Shown: positions 1 to 6,265, numbered from the stretch's first letter. The stretch: 6,328 nt of DNA from JBKPHS01 sp046729975 (GCA_046729975.1 JBKPHS010000175.1:1-6328), one strand, 5' to 3'. Translations and numbers: made by a program. Notes: generated by a model from the sequence alone, not told the origin.

Positions 1-28
1 TGAAGAGGTCCCCCCAGCCGCGCGCCAT
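1..28 (-). CDS. Possible start of next gene, perhaps ftsY (partial)
   Basis: On the minus strand an ATG at 28 opens MARGWGDLF and runs off the left edge. All nine codons end in G or C, like the neighbouring genes. A short N-terminus with W-x-D-L-F would suit FtsY, the signal recognition particle receptor GTPase, which often follows smc in bacteria. No Shine-Dalgarno is visible, the frame stays open upstream of the ATG, and nine codons cannot identify a protein. This is a positional guess. Confidence 0.22.
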
Positions 29-69
29 GACGCGGCCAGCATCGCCCGAGCAGCCAGGCGTCGAAGACC

Positions 70-101
70 GAGGGCCGGCCGCATCCGCGCGGCCGGCCCT
101 C
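70..101 (-). terminator. Perfect 13-bp intergenic hairpin, probable terminator
   Basis: Bases 70-82 and 89-101 are exact reverse complements around a 6-nt loop, with the palindrome GGCCGGCC in each arm. It lies 121 nt downstream of the stop of the RTX-like gene. The following bases on the minus strand (GGTCTTCG) are only slightly T-rich, and the plus-strand side has no T-run. Its intergenic position and strength make it the best candidate for the end of this transcription unit, but it would work equally on either strand. Confidence 0.5.
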
Positions 102-117
102 TGAGGGCTTCCCTGCT

Positions 118-157
118 CCCGAACGCCACCCCAGTTCGGGCTCCCCCCAAGCGTTCG
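118..157. other. Pair of mutually exclusive short stems in the intergenic region
   Basis: CCCGAAC (118-124) can pair with GTTCGGG (134-140) around a 9-nt loop, and the overlapping CGAACGC (120-126) can pair with GCGTTCG (151-157). The two helices share bases 120-124 and cannot form together. Such competing stems occur in attenuators, but 7-bp G-C-rich stems also arise by chance at this base composition. No known riboswitch or RNA family was recognised. Confidence 0.2.
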
Positions 158-221
158 CTCCACGGGCTGAAACGCGCCGACCTCCCCCAGGTTGAGGAGT
201 GCGGCCGCCTGTAGCAGGCGC

Positions 222-1022
222 TCACCGTGACACGGCGACGCCCCGCCGCCGGCGGGGCGTCGCGTCCCTGCCTTGCCGGCACGGCCGGCCTGGCGCCAAC
301 GGGTTCGTCGGGCCCTTCCCCTTCGCGCCCGGACGCCGGACTTGCTCACACGAGCCATCCGGAGCGGTGACAGGCACGGCATCCGTAATCACGTCGTTGC
401 GATCCAGGATCGCGACGTCCGTGCCATCGCCACAGGTGACCTGGTCGGCCTTGCCGCCGTCACCCCGGCCGACGATCACGTCGTCTCCGGCGCCGCCAAC
501 GAGGTCGTCGTTCGCCCCGCCGCCACGAAGCCGGTCGGCGTCGGCGCCACCGTCAAGCTCGTCGTGCTGGCGGCCGCCGCCGAGGCGGTCGTTGCCGGCG
601 TCGCCCTCGAGCTCGTCCTGGCCGCTGCCGCCGCCGAGGCGGTCGTCGCCGGCGTTGCCGAAGAGGTCGTCGTCGCCCGACTGGCCGAACAGCCTGTCGA
701 GGCCGTCGCCGCCGTTGAGCGTGTCGCTGCCCTGGTTGCCGAACAGCTTGTCGTTTCCTTCACCACCGTCGACCGGGGTGTCGTTGCCCCGTCCGGCGAG
801 GATCCGGTCGTTGCCGGCGCCGCCGTCGAGGTCGTCCACACCGGCGCGGCCGTTGATGCGGTCATTGCCGCCGAGACCGTCGATGGTGTCGGGGTCCTTG
901 GTGCCGGTCAACGTGTTGTTGCCGGCGTCGCCGGTGATGGTCGCCGCCATCGCGACGGCCGCGAACGCGAGCACCGCAGTGAGCGCAGCAGCCACCAGGC
1001 CTAGCTGAGTCTTCGCCTTCAA
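222..1022 (-). CDS. Secreted RTX-like calcium-binding repeat protein
   Basis: The 266-residue product starts with a Sec signal peptide: Lys2 and Lys4, a hydrophobic stretch (7-25) and probable cleavage after AMA at residue 26. Residues 31-184 hold 17 tandem nonapeptides of the form GGxGxDxLx (for example GGAGNDRIL, GGEGNDKLF), the RTX pattern that folds as a calcium-stabilised beta-roll. One unit (76-85) has ten residues, and units 12-14 are degenerate. A cap follows with DQVTCGDGTDVAILDRNDVI and Cys197, Cys225 and Cys248. The last ~36 residues are Pro/Arg/Gly-rich. The TTG start at 1022 is chosen because AGGAGG lies 6 nt upstream and the signal peptide begins there; GTG at 1064 would add a charged stretch before it. 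No type I secretion genes are visible. The specific function is unknown; a structural, adhesive or ion-binding surface protein is possible. It lies 94 nt after smc. Confidence 0.85.
   Translation of the reverse strand: MKAKTQLGLVAAALTAVLAFAAVAMAATITGDAGNNTLTGTKDPDTIDGLGGNDRINGRAGVDDLDGGAGNDRILAGRGNDTPVDGGEGNDKLFGNQGSDTLNGGDGLDRLFGQSGDDDLFGNAGDDRLGGGSGQDELEGDAGNDRLGGGRQHDELDGGADADRLRGGGANDDLVGGAGDDVIVGRGDGGKADQVTCGDGTDVAILDRNDVITDAVPVTAPDGSCEQVRRPGAKGKGPTNPLAPGRPCRQGRDATPRRRRGVAVSR
235..263 (-). terminator. Perfect 13-bp hairpin at the 3' end of the RTX-like gene
   Basis: Bases 235-247 and 251-263 are exact reverse complements, with a 3-nt loop. The stem is nearly all G-C and lies about ten codons before the stop of the RTX-like gene, so it is part of the coding sequence. 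No T-run follows on either strand. It could be a U-less terminator of the kind proposed for high-GC bacteria or an RNA-protecting stem. Structure is certain; function is a guess. Confidence 0.45.
471..932 (-). repeat. 17-unit RTX nonapeptide-coding array
   Basis: Imperfect 27-bp direct repeats inside the secreted-protein gene encode residues 31-184. Sixteen units are nine residues long and one is ten. Core positions Gly-Gly-x-Gly-x-Asp-x-Leu/Ile are best kept in the first two thirds; units such as GGRQHDELD, GGADADRLR and GGGANDDLV have lost the central glycine. The third positions of the repeated codons vary, so the array is not the product of a very recent expansion. Confidence 0.9.
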
Positions 1023-1028
1023 GCCGAT

Positions 1029-1034
1029 CCTCCT
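1029..1034 (-). promoter_or_regulatory. Strong ribosome binding site fixing a TTG start
   Basis: The minus strand reads AGGAGG, a perfect Shine-Dalgarno sequence, followed by the six bases ATCGGC and then TTG AAG GCG. It decides the start of the RTX-like protein gene. It is the only strong ribosome binding site in the window; the operon genes to the right appear to rely on coupling. Initiation of this gene is therefore probably independent of smc translation. No convincing promoter could be picked out in the 94 nt after smc. Confidence 0.85.
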
Positions 1035-1116
1035 GTTTCGGTTTGCATCGCAAGAACGTCCCACGCAGGGCCGAGTTGCCCTTTTCCCGTAGAACCTTCG
1101 TCCAGCGAGGGCGCGC

Positions 1117-4100
1117 TCAAGCGGCCGCCTCGGAGGGAAGCTCGCCCGCCGAGGGTTCCGGGGCCGGCATCTTGCGCGAGACGACCTTGGAGACTCCGTC
1201 GCCGCCCATGCTGACCCCGTAGAGGCAGTCGGCCGCGTCCATCGTCCGCTTCTGGTGGGTGACGATGATGAACTGCGCCCGGTCGGAGAAGCGACCCACG
1301 AGCTCCAGGAAGCGGTCGATGTTCAGGTCGTCCAGGGCGGCTTCGACCTCGTCGAGGATGTAGAACGGGCACGGCCGCGCGAGGAAGACCGCGAACAGGA
1401 AGGCGAGCGCCACCAGCGACTTCTCGCCGCCCGAGAGCAGTGACAGCCGCTTCATTGACTTGCCCGCCGGCGTCACTTCCACCTCGATCCCCGGCCCTTC
1501 GCCGTCGTCCTCGACGCCATCTTCGGCGTCCTCGGCCTCGCCTCCGAGCACCGCCCGCGGACCGTCGGCCGGCACGAGACGCAGCCGGCCGCGGCCGCCC
1601 GGGAACAGGTGCTGGACGACCTCCTCGAAGTTCCGTGCGGCCGCCTCGAAGGTCTGCTCGAAGCTCTCGCGAATGCGGCGGTCGGTGTCGCGGATCAGAC
1701 GCTGGAGCTCGCTCAGCGCGGCCTCGAGGTCGGCTCGCTGGCTCTCGAGCTCCTCGACGTGGGCGACCGCGCCGGCGTACTCCTGCTTCGCGAGAGGATT
1801 CACCGGGCCGAGCTGCTCGCGCCGGCGCGCCAGCCGCTCGATCCGGGCCTCGAGCTCGTCCCGTGCGTCGCCGGTCAGCGCCTCGGTGGCGGGGTCGGCG
1901 GCAAGGCCGAGTCGCTCGGCGACGGCGCTGAGCTCGTGCCGGCTCTCGGCGGCGGCGTCGCGCACCTGCTGAGTTCGCACCTCCGCGACCGTGACCAGCT
2001 CGCTGGCCTCGCGCAGCCGCCCCTGGAGCTGCGCCTCCTCGTGCGCGCAGGCCCGCAGCTCCGCCGCGGTCCGCTCGCCAGCGGCCTCGTCCTCCATCAG
2101 CGCCGCCGCGAGGAGCTCGTGACGCTCGCCCACCGCGCCCTCCGCCAGCTCGATGGCCGCGGCGGCGCGCTCCGCTGCCGCGACGAGCTCCGCGTCTCGC
2201 TCGATCCGCCAGCGCAGGCCGTCGATCCTGCGCGCTCGCTCGGCTCGCTCGCGCTCGGCCTGATCGGCGAGGCGCCGCTCGGCTCGGAGCTCGGCGCCGA
2301 GCTCGGCGCGCCGGACGGCGGACGTGCCCTCGTCGGGGGCTTCGCCTCGGCGGCGGATCAGCCAGTCGGCTTGGCGCACGCCCTCGGCCGTCTCGTCGAG
2401 CTCGCGCACAGCCGCGCGCAACGCCTTCTCGGCGCCCTCGCGCGCGGCGTCCGCGTCGGACACGGCGCGGGCGGCGCGCTCGAGCGCGGCGAGCGCCTCG
2501 CGCTCGTGCCCCACAGCGGCCGCGGATTCCGCGACCAGCTGCTCGCGCCGGTTCCGCTCCTCGAGCAGGCGCTCGTCGGAGCCGGCGGGCGCCTGGCGAA
2601 GCTCGCCCGTCCCTGCGAAGAAGACGCGCCCCGAGCGGGTGACCGCCGTCCCACCGAAGTCCGAAGAAAGACCGCTCAACGACTCGACGACCCAGACGTC
2701 AGCCAGCAGCCGTTCGACTACGGCGGCGACCTCGGGCGACGGCGAAACGCGATCGAGCAGCCGCTCGGCCCCCGGGCCTGGGGACTGGGGGCTGGGGGCT
2801 GGGGGCTGAGGACTCGACAGCAGTAAGCTGGCGCCCCGCTCCCCGGCCTCGTTCAACAGCCGCTCTCCCTCTCGAATGTCGGCTACGACTCCGGCGCGCA
2901 GCCGGGGGCCGAGCACGGCCGCGAGGGCGACCTCGTAGCCGGGATCGGCGCCGATGTCCTCCGCGAGCGCCCTGGCTCCGCCGGGCGCCGCGGGCGCCGT
3001 GGCGAGGAACTGGTTCACCGCCGCGAGCTCCGCTCCCACGCGCGCCACCTCGCGTCGAGCCGTATCCACGGCGCTCTCGGCCCCGCGGCGGGCCTCGCGT
3101 GCGGCGTCGGCCGCGCTCTCGGCGTCGCCGAGCTCTGCTCGGCGCTGCTCGACGACCGCCTGGAGCCCGACGCGGCTGCGCTCAGCCTCGTTCCGCTTTG
3201 CCCGCAGCCCCGCAAGCTCGTCCTCGAGCTGGTCGAGCCGCTCGGACTCGAGTCGCTCGAGCTCGATCTCCAGGCGGCGGATCGACTCAGCGTGCGGAGC
3301 GCCGGCCGGGCCGGCCGTACCGGCTGCCTGCTCGAGAAGCGCGAGCTCGCGCGAGAGCCGCTCGGCTCCTTCGGCCGCCGCAGTGGCGGTCTCGCGCGCC
3401 CGCTCCCGGCGCAGGCCGATGGTCTCGAGCGCCGAGCGGGCGGCGTACGCGCGTCCGGACAGCTTCTCGCGCGCACGACCGTGCTCGGCAAAGGCAGTCT
3501 CGGCCGCCTCACGCCGTTCCGCGACGGCCGTGAGCAGGCGCTCAGCCTCGTCGCGCCGGGCGCGCGCACCGGCAGCCTCTTGCTCGGCGGCCTGGAGGTC
3601 CGCGTGCACCGAGCGAACGGCGTCGCGCGCCAGCTCGAGCCGCGCCTCGAGCGACTGGCGCTCGAGCCGCTCGTGCAGCTCGGCGGCTTCCGCCTGGCGC
3701 TTCAGCGGGCGCAGCAGCGAGCGTGCCTCGCGCTCCACGTCGAGCGCGCGGGCGAGGTTGTCGTCGGTGCGCTCGAGCTTGAGCTGGGCGCGCCGGCGGC
3801 GCTTGCGGTGCTTACCGAGGCCGGCAGCCTCCTCGACGAGCACCCGCCGATCACGTGCCTTGGAGTGGATGATCGCCTCCACCCGCCCCTGCGAGACGAC
3901 GGAGTGCATCTCCTTGCCGAGGCCGGTGTCGGACAGCAGCTCCAGGACGTCCACGAGCCGGCAGCGAGCGCCGTTGAGGCGGTACTCGCCCTCGCCCGAG
4001 CGATCGAGACGGCGGACGATCGACAGCTCGGAGAAGTCCGTCTCGAGTGCGTCGTCGGAGTTGTCGAGCACGACCTCCACCTCGGCGGCGCCCCGAGAGG

Positions 4101-4317
4101 GCAGCCCGGGGCCGCCCGCGAAGATCACGTCCTGCATCGTCTGGCCGCGCACGGCGAGCGGGCTCTGCTCCCCGAGGGCCCACAGCACCGCGTCGGTGAT
4201 GTTCGACTTGCCGGATCCGTTCGGGCCGACGACGACCGACACGCCGGGCGAGAACTCGAGCTTCGTACGGTCGGGGAAGGACTTGAAGCCCTTGAGCGTG
4301 AGCGAGCGGAGGTGCAT
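1117..4317 (-). CDS. smc: Chromosome segregation ATPase SMC
   Basis: SMC dimers organise and help segregate the chromosome, acting with ScpA and ScpB. The 1066-residue product has LKGFKSFPD (8-16), Walker A GPNGSGKSN (31-39), a Q-loop-like SVVSQGRVE, a long Ala/Glu/Arg-rich coiled coil, a hinge (about 448-577, starting LAEDIGADPGYEVALAAVLG), a returning coil, the signature LSGGEKS (961-967), Walker B FYILDE with Asp989-Glu990, the D-loop ALDD and a switch His1021 in IIVTHQKRTM. It is about 100 residues shorter than the roughly 1180 typical of bacterial SMC, mainly in the coils. Oddities are a Ser/Pro/Gln/Gly linker in the hinge (501-517), made largely by a 7-bp DNA repeat, and an acidic insertion (EAEDAEDGVEDDGEG) in the C-terminal head. 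The ATG start is 2 nt after the rnc stop and the ATPase head begins at residue 1. All ATPase motifs look intact. Confidence 0.97.
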   Translation of the reverse strand: MHLRSLTLKGFKSFPDRTKLEFSPGVSVVVGPNGSGKSNITDAVLWALGEQSPLAVRGQTMQDVIFAGGPGLPSRGAAEVEVVLDNSDDALETDFSELSIVRRLDRSGEGEYRLNGARCRLVDVLELLSDTGLGKEMHSVVSQGRVEAIIHSKARDRRVLVEEAAGLGKHRKRRRRAQLKLERTDDNLARALDVEREARSLLRPLKRQAEAAELHERLERQSLEARLELARDAVRSVHADLQAAEQEAAGARARRDEAERLLTAVAERREAAETAFAEHGRAREKLSGRAYAARSALETIGLRRERARETATAAAEGAERLSRELALLEQAAGTAGPAGAPHAESIRRLEIELERLESERLDQLEDELAGLRAKRNEAERSRVGLQAVVEQRRAELGDAESAADAAREARRGAESAVDTARREVARVGAELAAVNQFLATAPAAPGGARALAEDIGADPGYEVALAAVLGPRLRAGVVADIREGERLLNEAGERGASLLLSSPQPPAPSPQSPGPGAERLLDRVSPSPEVAAVVERLLADVWVVESLSGLSSDFGGTAVTRSGRVFFAGTGELRQAPAGSDERLLEERNRREQLVAESAAAVGHEREALAALERAARAVSDADAAREGAEKALRAAVRELDETAEGVRQADWLIRRRGEAPDEGTSAVRRAELGAELRAERRLADQAERERAERARRIDGLRWRIERDAELVAAAERAAAAIELAEGAVGERHELLAAALMEDEAAGERTAAELRACAHEEAQLQGRLREASELVTVAEVRTQQVRDAAAESRHELSAVAERLGLAADPATEALTGDARDELEARIERLARRREQLGPVNPLAKQEYAGAVAHVEELESQRADLEAALSELQRLIRDTDRRIRESFEQTFEAAARNFEEVVQHLFPGGRGRLRLVPADGPRAVLGGEAEDAEDGVEDDGEGPGIEVEVTPAGKSMKRLSLLSGGEKSLVALAFLFAVFLARPCPFYILDEVEAALDDLNIDRFLELVGRFSDRAQFIIVTHQKRTMDAADCLYGVSMGGDGVSKVVSRKMPAPEPSAGELPSEAAA
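2778..2812 (+). repeat. Heptanucleotide array with G-quadruplex pattern inside smc
   Basis: Five consecutive 7-bp units on the plus strand read CTGGGGA, CTGGGGG three times, then CTGAGGA. The G tracts at 2780-2783, 2787-2791, 2794-2798 and 2801-2805 are separated by loops of 3, 2 and 2 nt, a textbook intramolecular G-quadruplex pattern. The G-rich strand is the template strand of smc, so the mRNA carries the C-rich copy. It encodes the Gln/Pro/Ala/Ser linker of the SMC hinge region. Because 7 is not a multiple of 3, gain or loss of one unit would shift the smc frame. Confidence 0.85.
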
Positions 4318-4319
4318 CT

Positions 4320-5003
4320 CTAGCGGTCGGCCTCCGGATCCTCGTCGAGCCGGTCGAGCGCGCGAAGCGCCGCTTCCTGCTCGGCGCTCTTCTTGGTCCT
4401 TCCGCCGCCCCGGCCGATCTCCTGCCCCGACACCTCCGCCACCGCGACGAAGCTACGGTCGTGAGGGGGTCCCTCCTCCGCCTCGATCTTGTAGATGACG
4501 ACCTCGGCGCGGCGGGCGAGCCGCTCCTGAAGCAGCGACTTGAAATCGACCGGGTGCTCGAGGGCCTCCTCGATCTGCTCGGTGAAGGCCCCGACAACGG
4601 CCGGAGCCACGCGCTCGAAGCCGAACGACAGGTAGCACGCGCCAATTACGGCCTCGCAGACCGAGGCCAGGATGCGGTCCGACTCGATCAGGGTCTCGGC
4701 GCTCTTGCCCGTGCCCTGGGGCGCGGATTCGCGCAGGCGCTCCGGCACGCCGAGCTCGCGGGCCACCTCGGCGCAGGCGTGGCGCGAGACGGCCTGGGCA
4801 CGCAGCTTGGTCAGGCGCCCGGCGCCGTAGCGCGGGAAGCGCGGATAGAGGTGCGTCGACACCGCAAGGCTCAGGACGACGTCCCCCAGGAAGGCGAGGC
4901 GCTCGTACGAGTCGGCGCGCTGGTCGACCCACGACGAATGCGTGAAGGCCTGCCGGGCGAGGTCCTCGGGCAGCTCATCGAGTAGGGAGCTGAGGGTGTC
5001 CAG
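4320..5003 (-). CDS. rnc: Ribonuclease III (start codon uncertain)
   Basis: RNase III cleaves double-stranded RNA in rRNA and mRNA maturation. The frame is open from just after the acpP stop. Starting from the CTG at 5003 gives 227 residues, the usual length. Visible parts are LARQAFTHSSW (15-25), the catalytic signature YERLAFLGD (33-41), LTKLRAQAVS (64-73), ILASVCEAVIGACYL (111-125) and a C-terminal dsRNA-binding domain (about 153-219) with DFKSLLQE and GRTKKSAEQEAA. No ATG, GTG or TTG exists in frame upstream of the signature. The first canonical start, GTG at 4862, would begin at residue 48 and remove it. CTG at 5003 is the best guess; CTG at 4973 is the alternative. Of the four usual metal ligands, Asp41 and Glu117 are present, but Ala37 and Ser114 replace acidic residues. 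The stop is 2 nt before smc. Family assignment is sure; the 5' end is not. Confidence 0.88.
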   Translation of the reverse strand: MDTLSSLLDELPEDLARQAFTHSSWVDQRADSYERLAFLGDVVLSLAVSTHLYPRFPRYGAGRLTKLRAQAVSRHACAEVARELGVPERLRESAPQGTGKSAETLIESDRILASVCEAVIGACYLSFGFERVAPAVVGAFTEQIEEALEHPVDFKSLLQERLARRAEVVIYKIEAEEGPPHDRSFVAVAEVSGQEIGRGGGRTKKSAEQEAALRALDRLDEDPEADR

Positions 5004-5015
5004 GGCGTCGGAGGT

Positions 5016-5270
5016 CTAGGAGGCTTCCTGCGGGGCATGCGCGGAGACGAAGTCGGCTGCCTGACCCACGGTCAGGATCTTGGCCGCCTCCTCGTCGGGG
5101 ATGCGGATGCCGTAGCGGTCCTCGAGCTCCATCACGAGCTCGACGAGGTCGAGGGAGTCCGCCTCGAGGTCCTCCTTAAAGCGCGTGCCCTCGCCGATGC
5201 TCGAGGCGTCCACCTCGAGCTCGGTCGAGAGGTGCGCGCGGATCCGCTCCAGCACCTCTTCTCTAGTCAT
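5016..5270 (-). CDS. acpP: Acyl carrier protein
   Basis: This is a small acidic carrier protein of 84 residues that holds growing fatty acids on a 4'-phosphopantetheine arm. The attachment site is Ser39 in EADSLDLVEL (36-45), followed by the typical helix II/III sequence MELEDRYGIRIPDEEA (47-62) and TVGQAADFV (67-75). Length and charge match ordinary AcpP. The start is ATG at 5270, inside the last codons of plsX in the shared sequence ATGACTAG; a longer reading from 5312 would add a non-conserved 14-residue extension and is not preferred. The overlap predicts translational coupling to plsX, whose substrate is acyl-ACP, so the two products act in the same pathway. The TAG stop is in the same frame as the following rnc reading frame. 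Confidence 0.96.
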   Translation of the reverse strand: MTREEVLERIRAHLSTELEVDASSIGEGTRFKEDLEADSLDLVELVMELEDRYGIRIPDEEAAKILTVGQAADFVSAHAPQEAS

Positions 5271-6255
5271 GACCGGCCCCGACGCTACCAGCGGGCGCGG
5301 ATCGCATGGCACCGCCCGCCTCGAGCGCCGCCGCCGTTCGCTCGATCATCCGCTCGTCGGCCGCCCGCTGCGCGAGCCTCACGGCGTTGGCGATGCCCTC
5401 GGCGGAGGAGCCGCCGTGGGACACGATGACGACGCCCCGCAGGCCGAGCAGAATCGCGCCGCCCGTGCTGTCGGGGTCGAGGTCGCGGCGCAGCCCGCCC
5501 AGCCGGCCGCGGATGAGGAGTCCCCCTAGAGCCGAGATCGGGCTCGACTGGATCGCCTCGCGAATGGCGCCCACGACGGTCTTCGCGGTGCCCTCCATCA
5601 GCTTCAGCGCGACGTTGCCGGTGAACCCGTCCGTGACGACGACGTCGGCGGCGCCCGCCGTGACGTCGTGGCCCTCGACGTTGCCCACGAAGCGCAGCGG
5701 CCCGCCGGCGATCCGCTCGTGCGCCTCGGCTACGTCCGGTGTGCCCTTCTTCGCCTCCTCGCCAATCGACAGCAATGCCACCCGCGGGCTGTCCACGCCG
5801 TGCACGGCCTCCATGAAGGCCGAGCCCATGTAGGCGAACTGGACGAGGTGCTCCGGGCGCACCTCGACGTTCGCGCCGGCGTCGAGCAGCAGCGTCGGGC
5901 GGCCCGGCACCGGCAGCAGGACGGCGATCGCGGGCCGGTGGACGCCGTGCAGCCGCTTGACGTGGAACAACGAGGCCGCGAGCACCGCGCCGGTGGAGCC
6001 TGCGGAGACGAGGCCGTCGGCACGGCCCTCGGCGAGCGCGCGGGCGGCGAGCACGACCGAGCTCTCGGGCTTCGCCCGCACCGCGTTCGCGGGCTCCTCG
6101 TCGTTGGTCACATACACCGGGGCGTCGACCACGTCGGCGCCCTCGCCCAGCTCCGCGGCCGGGCCGAAGAGCGTCACCGGCACGCCCGAGCCGCGCCCAC
6201 CCTCGGCCACGACGGCGGGACCGCGGTCCGCCCCGTTCGCGTCGAGCGCGATCAC
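5263..6255 (-). CDS. plsX: Phosphate acyltransferase PlsX
   Basis: PlsX transfers an acyl chain from acyl-ACP to phosphate, making acyl-phosphate for PlsY and so feeding membrane phospholipid synthesis; it is a peripheral membrane enzyme. The 330-residue product has the family landmarks in order: MIALDANGADRGP (1-13, consensus DAMGGDxxP), SAGSTGA (84-90), LDAGANV (124-130), VQFAYMGS (138-145), LLSIGEE (161-167), TDGFTGN (208-214) and LGLRGVVIVSHG (270-281). Length is normal to slightly short; the missing residues are in the first strand-helix region before VTLFGP. The start is GTG, 10 nt after the rpmF stop, and the conserved N-terminal strand begins at residue 2, so no earlier start is needed. 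No strong Shine-Dalgarno is seen, suggesting coupling to rpmF. The 3' end overlaps acpP by 8 nt. Confidence 0.96.
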   Translation of the reverse strand: MIALDANGADRGPAVVAEGGRGSGVPVTLFGPAAELGEGADVVDAPVYVTNDEEPANAVRAKPESSVVLAARALAEGRADGLVSAGSTGAVLAASLFHVKRLHGVHRPAIAVLLPVPGRPTLLLDAGANVEVRPEHLVQFAYMGSAFMEAVHGVDSPRVALLSIGEEAKKGTPDVAEAHERIAGGPLRFVGNVEGHDVTAGAADVVVTDGFTGNVALKLMEGTAKTVVGAIREAIQSSPISALGGLLIRGRLGGLRRDLDPDSTGGAILLGLRGVVIVSHGGSSAEGIANAVRLAQRAADERMIERTAAALEAGGAMRSAPAGSVGAGHD

Positions 6256-6265
6256 GGCGGCCGCG

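Noticed and set aside
115..190. tRNA-like or riboswitch-like sequence containing GTTCGGG
   Set aside because: No cloverleaf with a proper T-arm, anticodon arm and acceptor stem could be drawn on either strand, and no known riboswitch core was recognised.
199..1008. Long open frames on the plus strand opposite the RTX-like gene (199-1008 and 273-1004)
   Set aside because: Their Arg/Ser/Pro-rich or Val/Ala-rich products have no domain or signal, and they are the antisense of a clean repeat array with a signal peptide and perfect Shine-Dalgarno on the minus strand.
1023..1064. GTG at 1064 as start of the RTX-like gene
   Set aside because: It would place 14 polar residues before the signal peptide, and the AGGAGG at 1029-1034 is placed exactly for TTG at 1022.
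1067..1085. Short stem AGGGC/GCCCT followed by TTTT on the plus strand
   Set aside because: The stem is only 5 bp, and the T-run is on the strand opposite to all genes, so it is unlikely to be a working terminator.
1609..4498. Plus-strand open frames of 343-514 codons opposite smc
   Set aside because: They are low-complexity readings of the GC-rich smc sequence; smc has all its family motifs on the minus strand.
4320..4862. GTG at 4862 as the true start of rnc
   Set aside because: It begins seven residues after the ERLAFLGD signature and would remove the active-site half of the domain, which is still encoded in frame upstream.
5010..5023. Two GGAGG sequences on the plus strand between rnc and acpP, ahead of an ATG at 5037
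   Set aside because: The following plus-strand frame is antisense to acpP and plsX, has no recognisable product, and the spacing to the ATG is too long.
5271..5312. Upstream start at 5312 for acpP
   Set aside because: It adds a non-conserved 14-residue extension deep inside plsX; ATG at 5270 gives the normal ACP N-terminus.
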